From NCBI GenBank assembly GCA_033557465.1, contig CM066033.1, forward strand, positions 911,426,808 through 911,490,807: a stretch of DNA of 64,000 nt, in the 5' to 3' direction. The notes beneath the pieces were generated by a model. The model worked only from the letters and a program-made list of their open reading frames with translations, did no database searches and had not been told where the DNA came from. The position numbers and the translations under genes were made by a program. Positions 54,881 to 64,000 of this stretch are shown one piece after another (within the stretch, counting starts at the first letter, position 1; the number at the start of each line of letters is the position of its first letter). Source of the stretch: Ichthyophis bannanicus (lineage: Eukaryota > Chordata > Amphibia > Gymnophiona > Ichthyophiidae).

Positions 54881-57188
54881 TTTTAGAAACCCTATTTGTG
54901 CTTTGGATGTCTGAAAACTGGCATATGGAGCCATTTTAGAAGTTGGTTCTATAGACGTCCTCATCACAAGGACATCCAAGACACAAAGGGGTATGAGGGA
55001 GGTGTGACTGGGGCATTCTGGGCAAGATGAACATACGAGTCTGATTTCAGAAATGGTATGTCACCACTCACTAATGGGACTGTCCATGCCTATTCCTGCT
55101 CCAGGGTATGAACAGGCACCAGAAAAGCTCTTGTACTGTCATCAAGAAATCTGAGAGGGCATAGAGAAGAAGGTACTCTGATACCTACTACTTTTCATGA
55201 TAACATATGACAGCAAGTTATCTTGTACATAGTTACCCTGTTAACCCTGTATATAATCCCGTTTATTGTAAATCCAGTGTAGGCTTGCCTGCACTGCACA
55301 AATCTGTTACCTGTAAACCGCGCTGATTTTTAAAGAGCGCGGTATAGAAGAGACAATAAATAAATAACTTAACTAACTAAACTAACTAACAAAAACTGCA
55401 GGAAAATGAGGACACTTGTTTTCTGTTCAGCACGCCGATGCACGTCCCCACATGCAAAATAGGTTGCATGGACGCTGTGATAACGTGTACGTCCCGTCAC
55501 TGCAGAACTCCTAGGGAACTCCAGCCAGCCCTGGCTCGGGAGGTATGGACCCATCTAGGAGGGGCCCCATAGAGTGGCAGATGAGGACACCCCTACTCCC
55601 TCCCCGGCCAGCAGAAATAGGGCCCAGCTCCCTGATAACACCTGTGATGAGAGGGAGATGGAAAGGTAGTTAAGGAATTTGGCCCAGATCCCCATGTTCG
55701 TAGACCCCCTTGGAGAGGATCAAGGGGAACCCCAGCGGGAGGAGGAGATGGAATTGGGCAATGAGCAACAGAAAGTCCCTGAAGAGACCCCCATAAACAT
55801 TCAGCCAGTGGATAACTCACCAGACTTGGGGTGGTAGTAGCAATAAGCAGTTATGTGGGAGGTGGTGGGATGTCCAGGTAATTCCACACCTGTGACGCAC
55901 CCCGGCTGAATCAGAGACTTAAAGGGGGGTAGGGGGAATTTATTGTAATGTTCAATGTACATGTTTGTCTAAACTGAAGGACATTGGGAAGATGTCATTT
56001 GCATGTTTCTAACCTAATTTGAATACCATTCACATTTGTGTTGATATAAAGGACCCTGGTGGTGAGGGCTCCTTTGAACCCGGGGAGGGAACAGCTGCCC
56101 AGAAGGGGGGGGGGGGTAGAGCCCAGCATAGGAAGGGATCCCACCAAACGTGGACTTTGGCACTATTGGATCACTCACTCTAACGTACAGGGGAACTGCA
56201 GAGATAGACCTCCCTGCGGGGGGGGGGGGGGGGGCACCATTAATGGATGGTTCATGGGTTCTTCTTAGAGCTTACAGAGCGGACTAAGCCAGGAGAACCT
56301 CCAGAGGGTTAAAGGACTACCAGATGCCTGCTTGCTGGACACGGAGCAACAGATGCACATTCATCATAAGGTAAATGCCCTCACTCCAAGTTTTTGTAGC
56401 AGGAACATCAATATGGCTGTCTATTTCAGGAATGCCTAAGTTTTCAAAATTGAGCCAAAACAAACATCCTTAACATTTTTTCAGACATTTTGTCCAGGAT
56501 GTCCTTTCTAAAATGTCACATCACATGAATTCTTTGCTTTGCTCTTCACAGAGAAAGATGCCAGACATGGTATTTAAAGATAATAATTTGGAGGAACTGA
56601 AACAATTTTAGTGAACCTGGAAGATATAATCAGGCAAACTGACAAAGAGTAGCAGATCACCTGGACTGGATAGCATACATTCCAGAATTTTGAAAACTCA
56701 AAACAAACTGCACGTCTGTTATTAGATAATGTAGATTACTGCAGAACCAAGAAATAAAAGCCTCATTCTTGGTATTTGCACCTTCATGTGGTTAACTGTC
56801 AGTTAAGAAGCTATCATGCTGCTTTCTCATTTTTCTTCCCAAGGTTAGAATTTTGTTTACATCTACCATGTTCTGATCAACATCTCTCATGTCTACACTT
56901 TAATCCTGTATCAGCATTGGAAGACTTATCGGAAGGGAAACTGCCACGAGTGAGGAGCATTTACAGGTCTAAGGCCTTATTGCCAAAGCATCCAATTTTG
57001 TTGCAATGTCTAGTCTCAGCTATTCCCAGCAGTTTGGACATTTTAGAGACAAAACTCAAGACAGAATCCAAAGCATTCTGACTCGCCTATCTCTGATGCA
57101 TACAGGATATGTTCAGATGTGGGTAGCATCAATACGCAGAAGGAGATCATGAAATATACAGAACGGATGCACCCCCTGGATGTATGTG
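54881..57188. other. Intron sequence with an L2-like tail and G runs
   Basis: 55230-55372 is a plus-strand L2-like 3' end (AAACCGCGCTGATTTTTAAA, GCGCGGTATAGAAGAG, AATAAATAA). G runs lie at about 56105-56115 and 56218-56234. The rest holds nothing that I recognise. Confidence 0.5.
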
Positions 57189-57374
57189 CAGGGGTTCTCA
57201 ACCCTGTCCTCGGGACCCACCTAGCCAGTCGGGTTTTCAGGATAACCACAATGAATAAGTATGAGAGAGATTTGCATACACTGCCTTCATTATATGCAAA
57301 TCTCTCCCATGCATATTCATTGTGGTTATCCTGAAAACCCGACTGGCTAGGTGGGTCCCGAGGACAGGGTTGAG
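57189..57374. mobile_element. Palindromic hAT-like MITE, right tip displaced
   Basis: CAGGGGTTCTCAACCCTGTC at the left is inverted at the right (GACAGGGTTGAG), with long arms through GACTGGCTAGGTGGGTCC and GGTTATCCTGAAAACCC. The last bases of the right arm (AACCCCTG) are found at 61484-61491, on the far side of DIRS-5, so DIRS-5 inserted within the arm. Confidence 0.9.
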
Positions 57375-57915
57375 AAGATTAAATTAGACTTACCTGCTAA
57401 TTGTAGTTCCTGGAGTAACTCCAGTCTAGTCCCGGAATCTCTGGGAGTTGTCAACCTCCTCCAGCAGCTTTGGAGACTGAGAAACTTCACTCCTGTGATG
57501 TCATCAGTATATAAGGGCTGGCACCACCTCCACACTCCAGTTTACCTATTGACAAAGCAGACTCACGGGAGCAACAAGTAAGAAGTAAATTGGAAAGGCA
57601 AACAACTGCCTCATTACACTATAAAGGCCCGCAGGCCCAACTATGTACGAAATCTGCAACTACGTATGCCGTGAGCTCTCCTGCCCGGCCCCCCCCACCA
57701 AAAATTCCAGGCGAAAACCTGTCCCAACTGAAACCTCGCCTGCAGAATAATTAAGAATGACGCTTACCAGTAATAGTTCTCCTGCTTCAGGCCACAGAGC
57801 ACCACCAAGACAGGGCGGGACCCGGGACTAGACTGGAGTTACTCCAGGAACTACAATTAGCAGGTAAGTCTAATTTAATCTTCCTGATCGTCCCTCCAGT
57901 CTAGTCCCGGAATCT
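57375..57915. repeat. DIRS-5 left terminal repeat and internal complementary region
   Basis: 57378-57432 and 57822-57882 are inverted copies (TTACTCCAGGAACTACAATT, AGCAGGTAAGTCTAATTTAA). Bases 57884-57911 are the reverse complement of the right end at 61458-61483. The junction reads AATCTTCCTGATCG. Confidence 0.92.
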
Positions 57916-58661
57916 CTGGGGACGTACCAGTGCAGTAAAAACCCATCAACGGGAGGGACCTGGTAGACCGGCCTGAAGTACCGCTGAACCAAAACAGGTG
58001 TCTGTCTGCCTGCACATCCAGACGGTAATGCGTCACAAAAGGTATGCAGCGACGACCATGTCGCCGCTTTACAAATGTCTACCGCCGGTACCAGTTTAGA
58101 TTCTGCCCAAGATGCCGCGTGTGCCCTAGTGGAATGAGCTCGCAAACCGTCCAGCACCGCCCGACCCCGCAAAATATAAGCCGAAGCGATGGCCTCCTTT
58201 ACCCACCGGGCAATCGAACCTTTAGAGGCCACCTCCCCTTTTCGGGCCCCCGCAAACAGCACAAAAAGCCTGTCTGACTTACGGAAGGACGCTGTTCTAG
58301 CAACATACTTCTTCAATGCCCGGTGAACGTCCAAGCGATGAAAACGGTCCGCCACGTGCCCCTTACCTTTGTCGCGAAACACGGGCAACGATACCACTTG
58401 GTTCATATGAAAAACCGAAACCACTTTCAGCAAGAAGGACGGAATGGGCCTCAATACCACCTTAGACTCGAAGAAAGACAGAAAGGGCGGCTGATACGAC
58501 AGCGCTTGTAACTCCGAAACGCGCCTCGCTGAAGTAACCGCCACCAAAAATACCACCTTCAGCTGCCCTCGCGGTCCGGGAAGGGGCCGTCCCTGCTTCT
58601 GCTTGTCCTCCGGCAACCTATCGCCCTTGGACTCTCCTAAATCCTTTACTAACTTCTCCAA
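57870..58661 (-). pseudogene. DIRS-5 Gag-recombinase fusion frame
   Basis: A 263-residue open frame. Residues 1-33 are the Gag C-terminal segment (KLVKDLGESKGDRLPEDK, GPRGQ). From residue 34 (LKVVFLVAVTSARRVSELQ) it is the recombinase catalytic domain, with Arg in SARRVSEL and the HxxR box AHSTR. The end shifts frame just before the nucleophile, which in the neighbouring frame would be in an HYRLDV context near 58010. The core-binding domain is absent, so the product would probably not act as a recombinase alone. Fusion is exact and in frame. Confidence 0.87.
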
Positions 58662-60572
58662 ATAGCAGCTTAGCTCGAAAAGGAAGCTTACTCAACCTTG
58701 CCTTGGAAGAACCGTCCGCTGCCCAATTACGCAGCCACAGACATCGTCTCCCCGCGACCACGGAAGCCATACTCTTCACTAAAACCCGTATCAGGTCATA
58801 CTGCAAGTCGGCGAGATACGCCGCACCCGACTCCAAGCGGGACGCCTCTTCTGCCCCCTCCACCGAGAGGTCGTTCTGGACTCGCTGCGCCCATCACAAG
58901 CAGGCTCTCGCCACCCAGGCCCCACAAATGGAAGCCTGTAAGGACAGCGCATTTGCCTCAAAAACCTGCTTCAGTAAGGACTCTAATTTGCAGTCCTGCG
59001 CATCCTTAAGCGCCGCCGCCCCCTCTACCGGGATGGTAGTCTTCTTGGTCACCGCAGAAACGGATGCATCCACCTTCGGAGCCTTGAACAAATCCAGGTC
59101 CTGATCCAGAACATAAGAACATAAGATATGCCATACTGGGTCAGACCAAGGTCCATCAAGCCCAGTATTCTGTTTCCAACAGTGGCCAATCTAGGTCATA
59201 GGTACCTAGCAGTTTCCCCAAGAGACACAAGTTCCACAATGCTTGTACTGGGTCAAGCATTGATATCTTCGGTCACTTCTTAATAATGGTTTATGGACCT
59301 TTCCTCCTGGAACTTGTCCAAATCTTTTTTAAACCCAGCTACACTAACAGCCTTTACTACATCCTCCGGTAACAAATTCCAGAGTTTGATTACACGTTGA
59401 GTGAAAAAATATTTTCTTTTATTAGTCTTAAATAGTTTACCCTGTAGCTTCATTGCATGTCCCCTAGTCTTTCTATATTCTGATAACGTAAACAATCGAT
59501 CTACGTTTACCCGTTCCACTCCGTTCATTAATTTATAGACTTCTATCATAACTCCCCTCAGCCGTCTCTTTTCCAGGTTAAATAGCCCTAACCTTTTTAG
59601 CCTTTCTTCATAGGAGTATCCTTCCATCCCCTTTACCATTTTGGTGGCTCTTCTCTGAACCTTTTCTAAAATCGCTATATCCTTTTTAAGATACGGCGAC
59701 CAGAATTGCACACAATATTCAAGGTGCGGTCTCACCATGGAACGATATAGAGGCATAATATCTTTTGTTTTATTTTCCATTCCAGGAGAGGGTACAGCCG
59801 TGCCATAACCCTAGAGCCTTTAAGTGTGGCCTCCGGCATACCCCATTCCTCCTGAATCATCTCCCGGAACACCCTGTGCACCCGGAAAGCCCTCTGCGTC
59901 TTCCGAACCGCTTGCAGCAGTGGATCCTCCAGAGTGGAGTCCTGTGCTGGCTCTGCCTCCGGCATATTAAGAGCCTTAAGCAACTCTGCTATAAGCGCCG
60001 AGAGCTCTTCTCTACGAAATACTCTTAACTACCCGCGCCTGATCCTCCTGCTCTCTAATCTCACCTTCCTCCAGATCTTCCAGATCCCTTTCAGTGTCTG
60101 CCTCCTCAGACCGCATGTCCTCTGATCCGACTGACTGATCCAGGCTATTCTTATCATACCTGGCCTTCTTGGCAAAAACGCCCGACCCCTCCGCTGCCAA
60201 AGGCGAAGTTGGTCTCTTCTGCCCAAGCCCCGCCCCCGAGGGACCAGCTACCAGTGTCCCCTGCGAGGCAGTGAAGGATCTTTGGAGCAGTGCCATGAAA
60301 TCCGCCGAGAAAATTGCCGCCAAACTCCCTGCGATAGGCTGTTGAGAAAGCTGGAGTTCCAGTGGTCCCGTTGCTCTGAGCCCCGGCTCCGGAGCAGGCA
60401 GGGCAGAGGGACTGGGGACTATGACCTCCTCTAACGTTTCATGTCCCCCAGCCTCTGATTCAGGGAGCCCCTCCCTGGCCTCCATTTCATGAGCGCAGCC
60501 CCTTCACACTCCCTCCGAAGAAACCGAACTGCGCTTGACCCCACACAAGAGGCAAATCTGCTTGGAAGGCAT
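58618..60572 (-). pseudogene. DIRS-5 Gag-like protein, split by a CR1-like LINE
   Basis: The probable ATG at 60570-60572 leads into a short SKQICLLCGVKRSS cysteine motif and a stop. Pieces follow at 60012-60485 (acidic, with EEADTERDLEDLEEGEI), 59785-59983 (LLQAVRKTQRAFRVHRVFRE), 58894-59091 (TKKTTIPVEGAAAL, QASICGAWVARACL) and 58618-58863 (YDLIRVLVKSMASVV, NWAADGSSKARLSKLPFR). They follow DIRS-2 Gag in order. Several frameshifts are present in addition to the LINE. Confidence 0.87.
59110..59780 (-). mobile_element. CR1-like LINE 3' fragment (second subfamily)
   Basis: Inserted in DIRS-5 Gag, with TCCAG on both sides (59105-59109, 59781-59785). The minus frame 59280-59780 is open for 166 residues: [59 protein letters not shown]. 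The 3' tail (59110-59275) is the same as in 29843-29990. This copy is the better preserved of the two. Confidence 0.92.
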
Positions 60573-61339
60573 ACTGTGCTGGGCCCCCTAGGCAAGAACC
60601 CTTGGTGACAGGCCTCCGGTTTTTTTTTGTTTGTTTTTTTACTTCAGCCTCTTCAGATTTGGTCTCCCAGGCAAACCCTAAAGAAAATATCTGAAAACGA
60701 AGCTCCCAGGCTGAGCAAGAAGGCGCCAAAGTCCTGTACAGAGAACCGCGATTTTCCCGCTCTCAGCCCACGTGGCTTGGCCTGCCCCGGCAATGCAGCT
60801 GCTTCCCGCTGAAACTTGCCTTACTTCCAGCGGTGCTGTCAGACGGACTGCAAGAGCCGTGCTGTTTGCGCTCAAAAGCTTCTTAGCCCCATGTGCTCCT
60901 TTTCACGAGCCGGAGCCCCAGACAGCCTGAAAAACCGCTGCGGCTGCACTCGCTAGCTCAAAGCGCCGGCAGGCAACTCCTCTGCACGCGCTGAGCTGAG
61001 CAGTCAGCCGGTTCCTGTCCCTTCTGACTCGGGACGGTAACCAGCTGTTGGTCCTCTCCTCCGAAGTTTAAATCAGGCCGTGGCTCATGACATCTCCCCC
61101 GGAGTCGAATAAAGAAATAAAACAAGCAGCAAAATAAAGAAGTCAAATAAAGAAGCAAACCAAAGAAAAGAGCAGAGGACCTCAGGGCAAACGGAAAGCA
61201 GCTCACCCACTAAGCTGTAGGCAGAACATTAAAATAGCTTTCCTGAATTAATTTTGTACTTCTTCCTAGCACTCTCCGTAATCGTTTCTCTAGTGAGCCC
61301 TGAAACCCCTTGGGCTCACCCCTCTCCTTGCTGCTTTGG

Positions 61340-61485
61340 AGACTGATAAACTGGAGTGTGGAGGTGGTGCCAGCCCTTATATACTGATGACATCACAGGA
61401 GTGAAGTTTCTCAGTCTCCAAAGCTGCTGGAGGAGGTTGACAACCCCGAGAGATTCTGGGACTAGACTGGAGGGACGATCAGGAA
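61340..61485. repeat. DIRS-5 right terminal inverted repeat
   Basis: Reverse complement of 57410-57545 (GTGGAGGTGGTGCCAGCCCT, CTCCAAAGCTGCTGGAGGAG). Confidence 0.92.
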
Positions 61486-61669
61486 CCCCTGATTTACAGT
61501 ATTACACAGAGGTGGATTTATCCATAGGCAGAGTATGCTAATACCTTGAGTAGCTGCCCTACTGTGCAAGTCTCTTGTTTTGTGGTCCTGTACCATGGGA
61601 GTGTCAGCTGACTGCATGCCTAGCAACAACTTTGCATGTACATCTGCCATTATATAGAGAATTTTTTTT

Positions 61670-61696
61670 AAACACACACACACAAACACACACCCC
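61670..61696. repeat. (CA)n microsatellite
   Basis: ACACACACACACAAACACAC, a short run. Confidence 0.85.
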
Positions 61697-61793
61697 TACA
61701 TTTTACCTGGACAGTCTTTCTCAAAGATGCCTCAGGAGAAATCTTGATTTGTGATGAAAATCTGATGGTCAGGAAACCAACACACAACAAAAT

Positions 61794-62142
61794 GAATCAA
61801 ATCAACCCGGTTGCTGTTTCCACTCACCCATCTGCTTTTAGAACTTTTTCAAAACTTTAAAAAAAAAATAAGGGGGGAGTCAAAATTCTGGTTTGTGAAT
61901 CTTTTTTCTGTTTTCCCTTTTATGAATATTAACTCTGCTGATCTTTGTGTGATTCAGTGCTGTCTGTCAGTTTGGGAACAGTTAGTGCAGAACTGGTCAT
62001 GCATTGAAAGCCAGAGTTCAGATTGCTGTTGACGAGCCAATGGCCAGCTCTGTTTGGGCCTGTCTCTTAGTCCTGTCTACTAATGCAGCTTCTTTAAAAG
62101 CAGATGGGTGAGTGGAAACAGCAACCGGTTGATTCAAGTCAC
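61794..62142. mobile_element. MITE-like foldback element
   Basis: The arms GGTTGCTGTTTCCACTCACC..CATCTGCTTTTA at 61800-61842 and the inverted copy at 62094-62139 differ at one or two positions. No coding content. Flanks share a short TCAA only. Confidence 0.8.
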
Positions 62143-62640
62143 TCTGCTGTCAGGAAGGGCCAAAATTTTAGAAAAATAAAATAAAAAAGTCTGACCCCAC
62201 AATTTCGCATGTTATTTACAGGACGTTCTCCTAATCTTTAAATTTAGCCCTAGATGAGAACTAGGTATTATTACAATACTGAAATAGTATAGGAAAACCC
62301 CCAAATGTGCTTAACAGCCATCATGAGAGAGAAATTAACAACTTAATCAAATATGCTTGGAAAAGAAAGGAAGGGCTGGAGGGCACCAGTACGGAAGTAT
62401 TCACAGCTGTGATGGCCAAAACCTCTCTCATTGAAAAAGAACACTCCATTTAACTCCCTAGCCATGTCGGTACTCACTCTGGGTAAAAAGTAGATGCTGG
62501 CCTCTCTTGGGTATCTCTAGGCTGGCATGGGGAGCAGCGATAGGAGGAGAGAAATGTGTGCGATAGTGGGTGCTGAAATATAAGCAGGGTACAATGATTG
62601 GTCTTGATTAGGTGTCAAGACTATAGGCAGGAACTCTTAC
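62143..62640. other. Unassigned intron sequence next to exon 3c
   Basis: Nothing recognised apart from the exon 3c donor at the right edge. Confidence 0.5.
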
Positions 62641-62775
62641 GTGTCATAGAGCGTGATCGTCCGGGAGCCGTTTAGGATGTTCACGGTGCAGCAACTGCAA
62701 GGCATGTCCCCATGGTTCTGCCATGCCACATGTGATATCTCCACGCCCCTTTTCTGAAAATCATCGATGATGAAG
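62641..62775 (-). CDS. KHK: KHK exon 3c (KHK-C type alternative exon)
   Basis: Minus-strand exon of 135 bases with a consensus donor GTAAGA (62635-62640). The acceptor ends CAAAG after a pyrimidine-rich stretch of minus-strand CTCCTATTATTCCTCCCTC. The translation includes [19 protein letters not shown] and [11 protein letters not shown]. The RRGV-like and HVAWQ motifs match the KHK-C version of exon 3 (high-affinity fructokinase of liver, kidney and gut in mammals) rather than KHK-A. It starts with one base finishing an Asp codon and ends with two bases (AC) completed by exon 4. Length and phases equal those of exon 3a, so the two are interchangeable. Confidence 0.93.
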
Positions 62776-63583
62776 CTTTGCAGAAGCAGAGGGAGGAATA
62801 ATAGGAGGGGTAAACAGGGATTACTGTCCAGGTATCTTCAACCTATTTGTGGAGGTCCAATGTCCTTTACAATAGGGCAGGAATGATATCTTTCCAGAGC
62901 TGTATAGTTCTGCAGCTCACTTGCCTGTACAGCGAGGGCTACTTACCTCTACCCTGTGCATTATGCGTTGGCAAAAATAGCATGTATTCTGTTATAATTA
63001 TACACATTATACATAATTATACACATCTGACCGGCCATCGGAAACAGGGCAACTCTTAAACACGTTTTAACAATGCTATTACTGGGGTTACCAACTGACT
63101 TTGTTTTCTCTGGGTAGAATGATCAAGTCCTAGTTTTATCCGACTGCATCAAAATTTTTAGGGATGTGTACAGTGAAAAAAATGTTCCATTTGTTTTCAG
63201 TTCAATTCACACATTCATCATGATAAACAAGTTTTTAGCGTGGATTAAATTTATTTTGCATGCACTACGTTTAAGTTGTGCTAACAAACCAAATGCATAT
63301 TCTTAAGAGACTTTCAGTCATGTTTTTCTTAGTGAAATCAGAACTAAAAGTCCTTGCAGGCAACGGGATAAGGACTAGATCAGTCCATCCTGAGAAAATA
63401 AAGTTGGTAATCCTTGTTGTCACAGATTTCAGAGAGTTGGTGATGGCATAAATGCAGAGTGGCCACATAATTTCAGCAGAGAGCACTAGAGATAACTATG
63501 CATACAGAAAACAGGCACATATCTGTGTTCCACTGTGTGCCTTCCCAAGCAGCTAGTTTACCTGTTTATCTCACGTTACACAC
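62776..63583 (-). other. KHK: KHK spacer between exons 3a and 3c
   Basis: 808 bases separate the two alternative exons. I find no recognisable transposable element here, in contrast to the saturated introns on the other side. It contains the exon 3c acceptor tract and the exon 3a donor. Confidence 0.75.
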
Positions 63584-63718
63584 CTATTTGAATGCAGGAT
63601 GGTTCGGCTTCCATTAGTTTTGTTGCTGATGACTATGGAAGCTGGAAAGGAACATTCCGAGTGAGTGATCACATGACTGATGTCAATATTGTAGTGTTTC
63701 AGGCTGTCCAAAGCAAAA
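63584..63718 (-). CDS. KHK: KHK exon 3a (KHK-A type alternative exon)
   Basis: Minus-strand exon of 135 bases, 808 bases upstream of exon 3c. The acceptor follows a CT-rich tract and ends CCATCAG. The donor is GTGTGT (63578-63583), weaker than the exon 3c donor. The translation starts FALDSLKHYNIDISHVI and ends NGSRTILHSNR, with the last codon split AG/A. It aligns position for position with exon 3c (xxDxxxxxxVxISHV, NGSRTI) but resembles the KHK-A exon in its LxxYxxDI pattern and its terminal Arg. It is open across all 44 full codons. An antisense reading frame at 63592-63873 on the plus strand is a shadow of this exon. Confidence 0.88.
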
Positions 63719-64000
63719 CTGATGGTGGTTTCACAGAAAGAGAGAGAGTGGTTTATAATTACATGAGGAAGGCTCTCTCCAGCAAAGCAAAATATTTAAA
63801 AAAAATGCTGGGAAAGCTAAAGATTGATTATGATTACAGATTATTACTTGATATTTTAGTGACAAACTCATGAGAAAATTATTTTTCTGATCATTTTTCC
63901 ATTTTTGGAAATTTCATTTCATTAACAGGAAAGTCAGACCTAAAGCATGTTGAAAGTTAGTCAATGGGGCATATTTACTAAGATATGTGCCAGTAGCATG
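63719..64000 (-). other. KHK: KHK intron upstream of exon 3a (partial)
   Basis: AT-rich sequence containing the exon 3a acceptor tract (CT-rich on the minus strand, about 63719-63760). Nothing else is recognised. Confidence 0.65.

Larger units (their letters stand above)
57375..61485 (-). mobile_element. DIRS-5: DIRS-type element lacking RT (Gag-recombinase only)
   Basis: A 4111-base element inserted in a MITE without target duplication. AA lies at both borders (57375-57376, 61484-61485). The left end GATTAAATTAGACTTACCTG and right end GGAGGGACGATCAGG are copied inverted and adjacent at 57815-57912. The outer terminal domains (57410-57545 and 61345-61470) are inverted copies. Gag is joined directly to the catalytic half of the recombinase, so all of RT-RNase H and the recombinase N-terminus are deleted. 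A CR1-like LINE at 59110-59780 splits Gag. Same subfamily as DIRS-2. Confidence 0.92.
33158..62640 (-). other. KHK: KHK intron between exons 3c and 4, about 29.5 kb
   Basis: The span between the exon 3c donor and the exon 4 acceptor. It holds three DIRS elements, L2 and CR1 LINEs nested in one another, a SINE, MITEs and minisatellite DNA. I see no further KHK exon inside it, as expected because exon 3c and exon 4 are in compatible phase. Confidence 0.85.

Noticed and set aside
63592..63873. 93-residue plus-strand open frame
   Set aside because: It lies antisense over KHK exon 3a and has no domain; the exon on the minus strand explains the sequence.

Overview
This is vertebrate nuclear DNA. 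It is a 64 kb slice of one host gene, ketohexokinase (KHK, fructokinase), read on the minus strand. I find four exons: exon 3a (63584-63718), exon 3c (62641-62775), exon 4 (33085-33157) and exon 5 (219-365). They total 490 bases, under 1% of the window. Splice sites and codon phases agree across all four. Exons 3a and 3c are the alternative pair that distinguishes KHK-A from KHK-C. The other 99% is intron, mostly filled with transposable elements. Introns of about 32.7 and 29.5 kb, many DIRS retrotransposons, and CR1-, L2- and RTE/BovB-type LINEs suggest a large-genome amphibian, probably a caecilian. A salamander or lungfish cannot be excluded from sequence alone.

Intron 4 (366-33084), left to right: DIRS-1 (465-12016), which contains a complete, younger DIRS-2 (1942-8072) and a foldback element (10060-10538); an RTE/BovB LINE (12235-15553) in an AT-rich LINE/SINE tail; decayed CR1; a second, 5'-truncated RTE copy (20199-21244); an L2-like 3' end; a 5' half of an endogenous gamma/epsilon-like retrovirus (about 21994-27355) split by a CR1 LINE (25028-26725); a minisatellite and a MITE; a Tc1 transposon (28532-31517) split by a CR1-like LINE and a MITE; and a nested palindrome (31546-32036).

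Intron 3c-4 (33158-62640): pyrimidine-rich DNA; a LINE endonuclease fragment; a minisatellite split by an L2 LINE (36789-45335), itself split by DIRS-3 (37276-42990); truncated DIRS-4 (46333-48505) carrying a MIR-like SINE; a CR1 split by an L2, which is split by another CR1 (48506-54880); a hAT-like MITE split by DIRS-5 (57375-61485), which is split by a CR1-like LINE; and a foldback element near 62 kb. The 808-base spacer between exons 3a and 3c shows no recognisable element.

The five DIRS elements encode Gag, reverse transcriptase/RNase H and tyrosine recombinase on the minus strand, the sense strand of KHK. Their termini and internal complementary regions show how a circular intermediate would be joined. 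DIRS-2 is nearly intact. DIRS-5 has lost its RT and fuses Gag in frame to the recombinase. The most notable observations are the alternative exon pair in giant introns, the DIRS junction architecture with a shared AA core, the Gag-recombinase fusion, and a retrovirus primed by tRNA-Gly.
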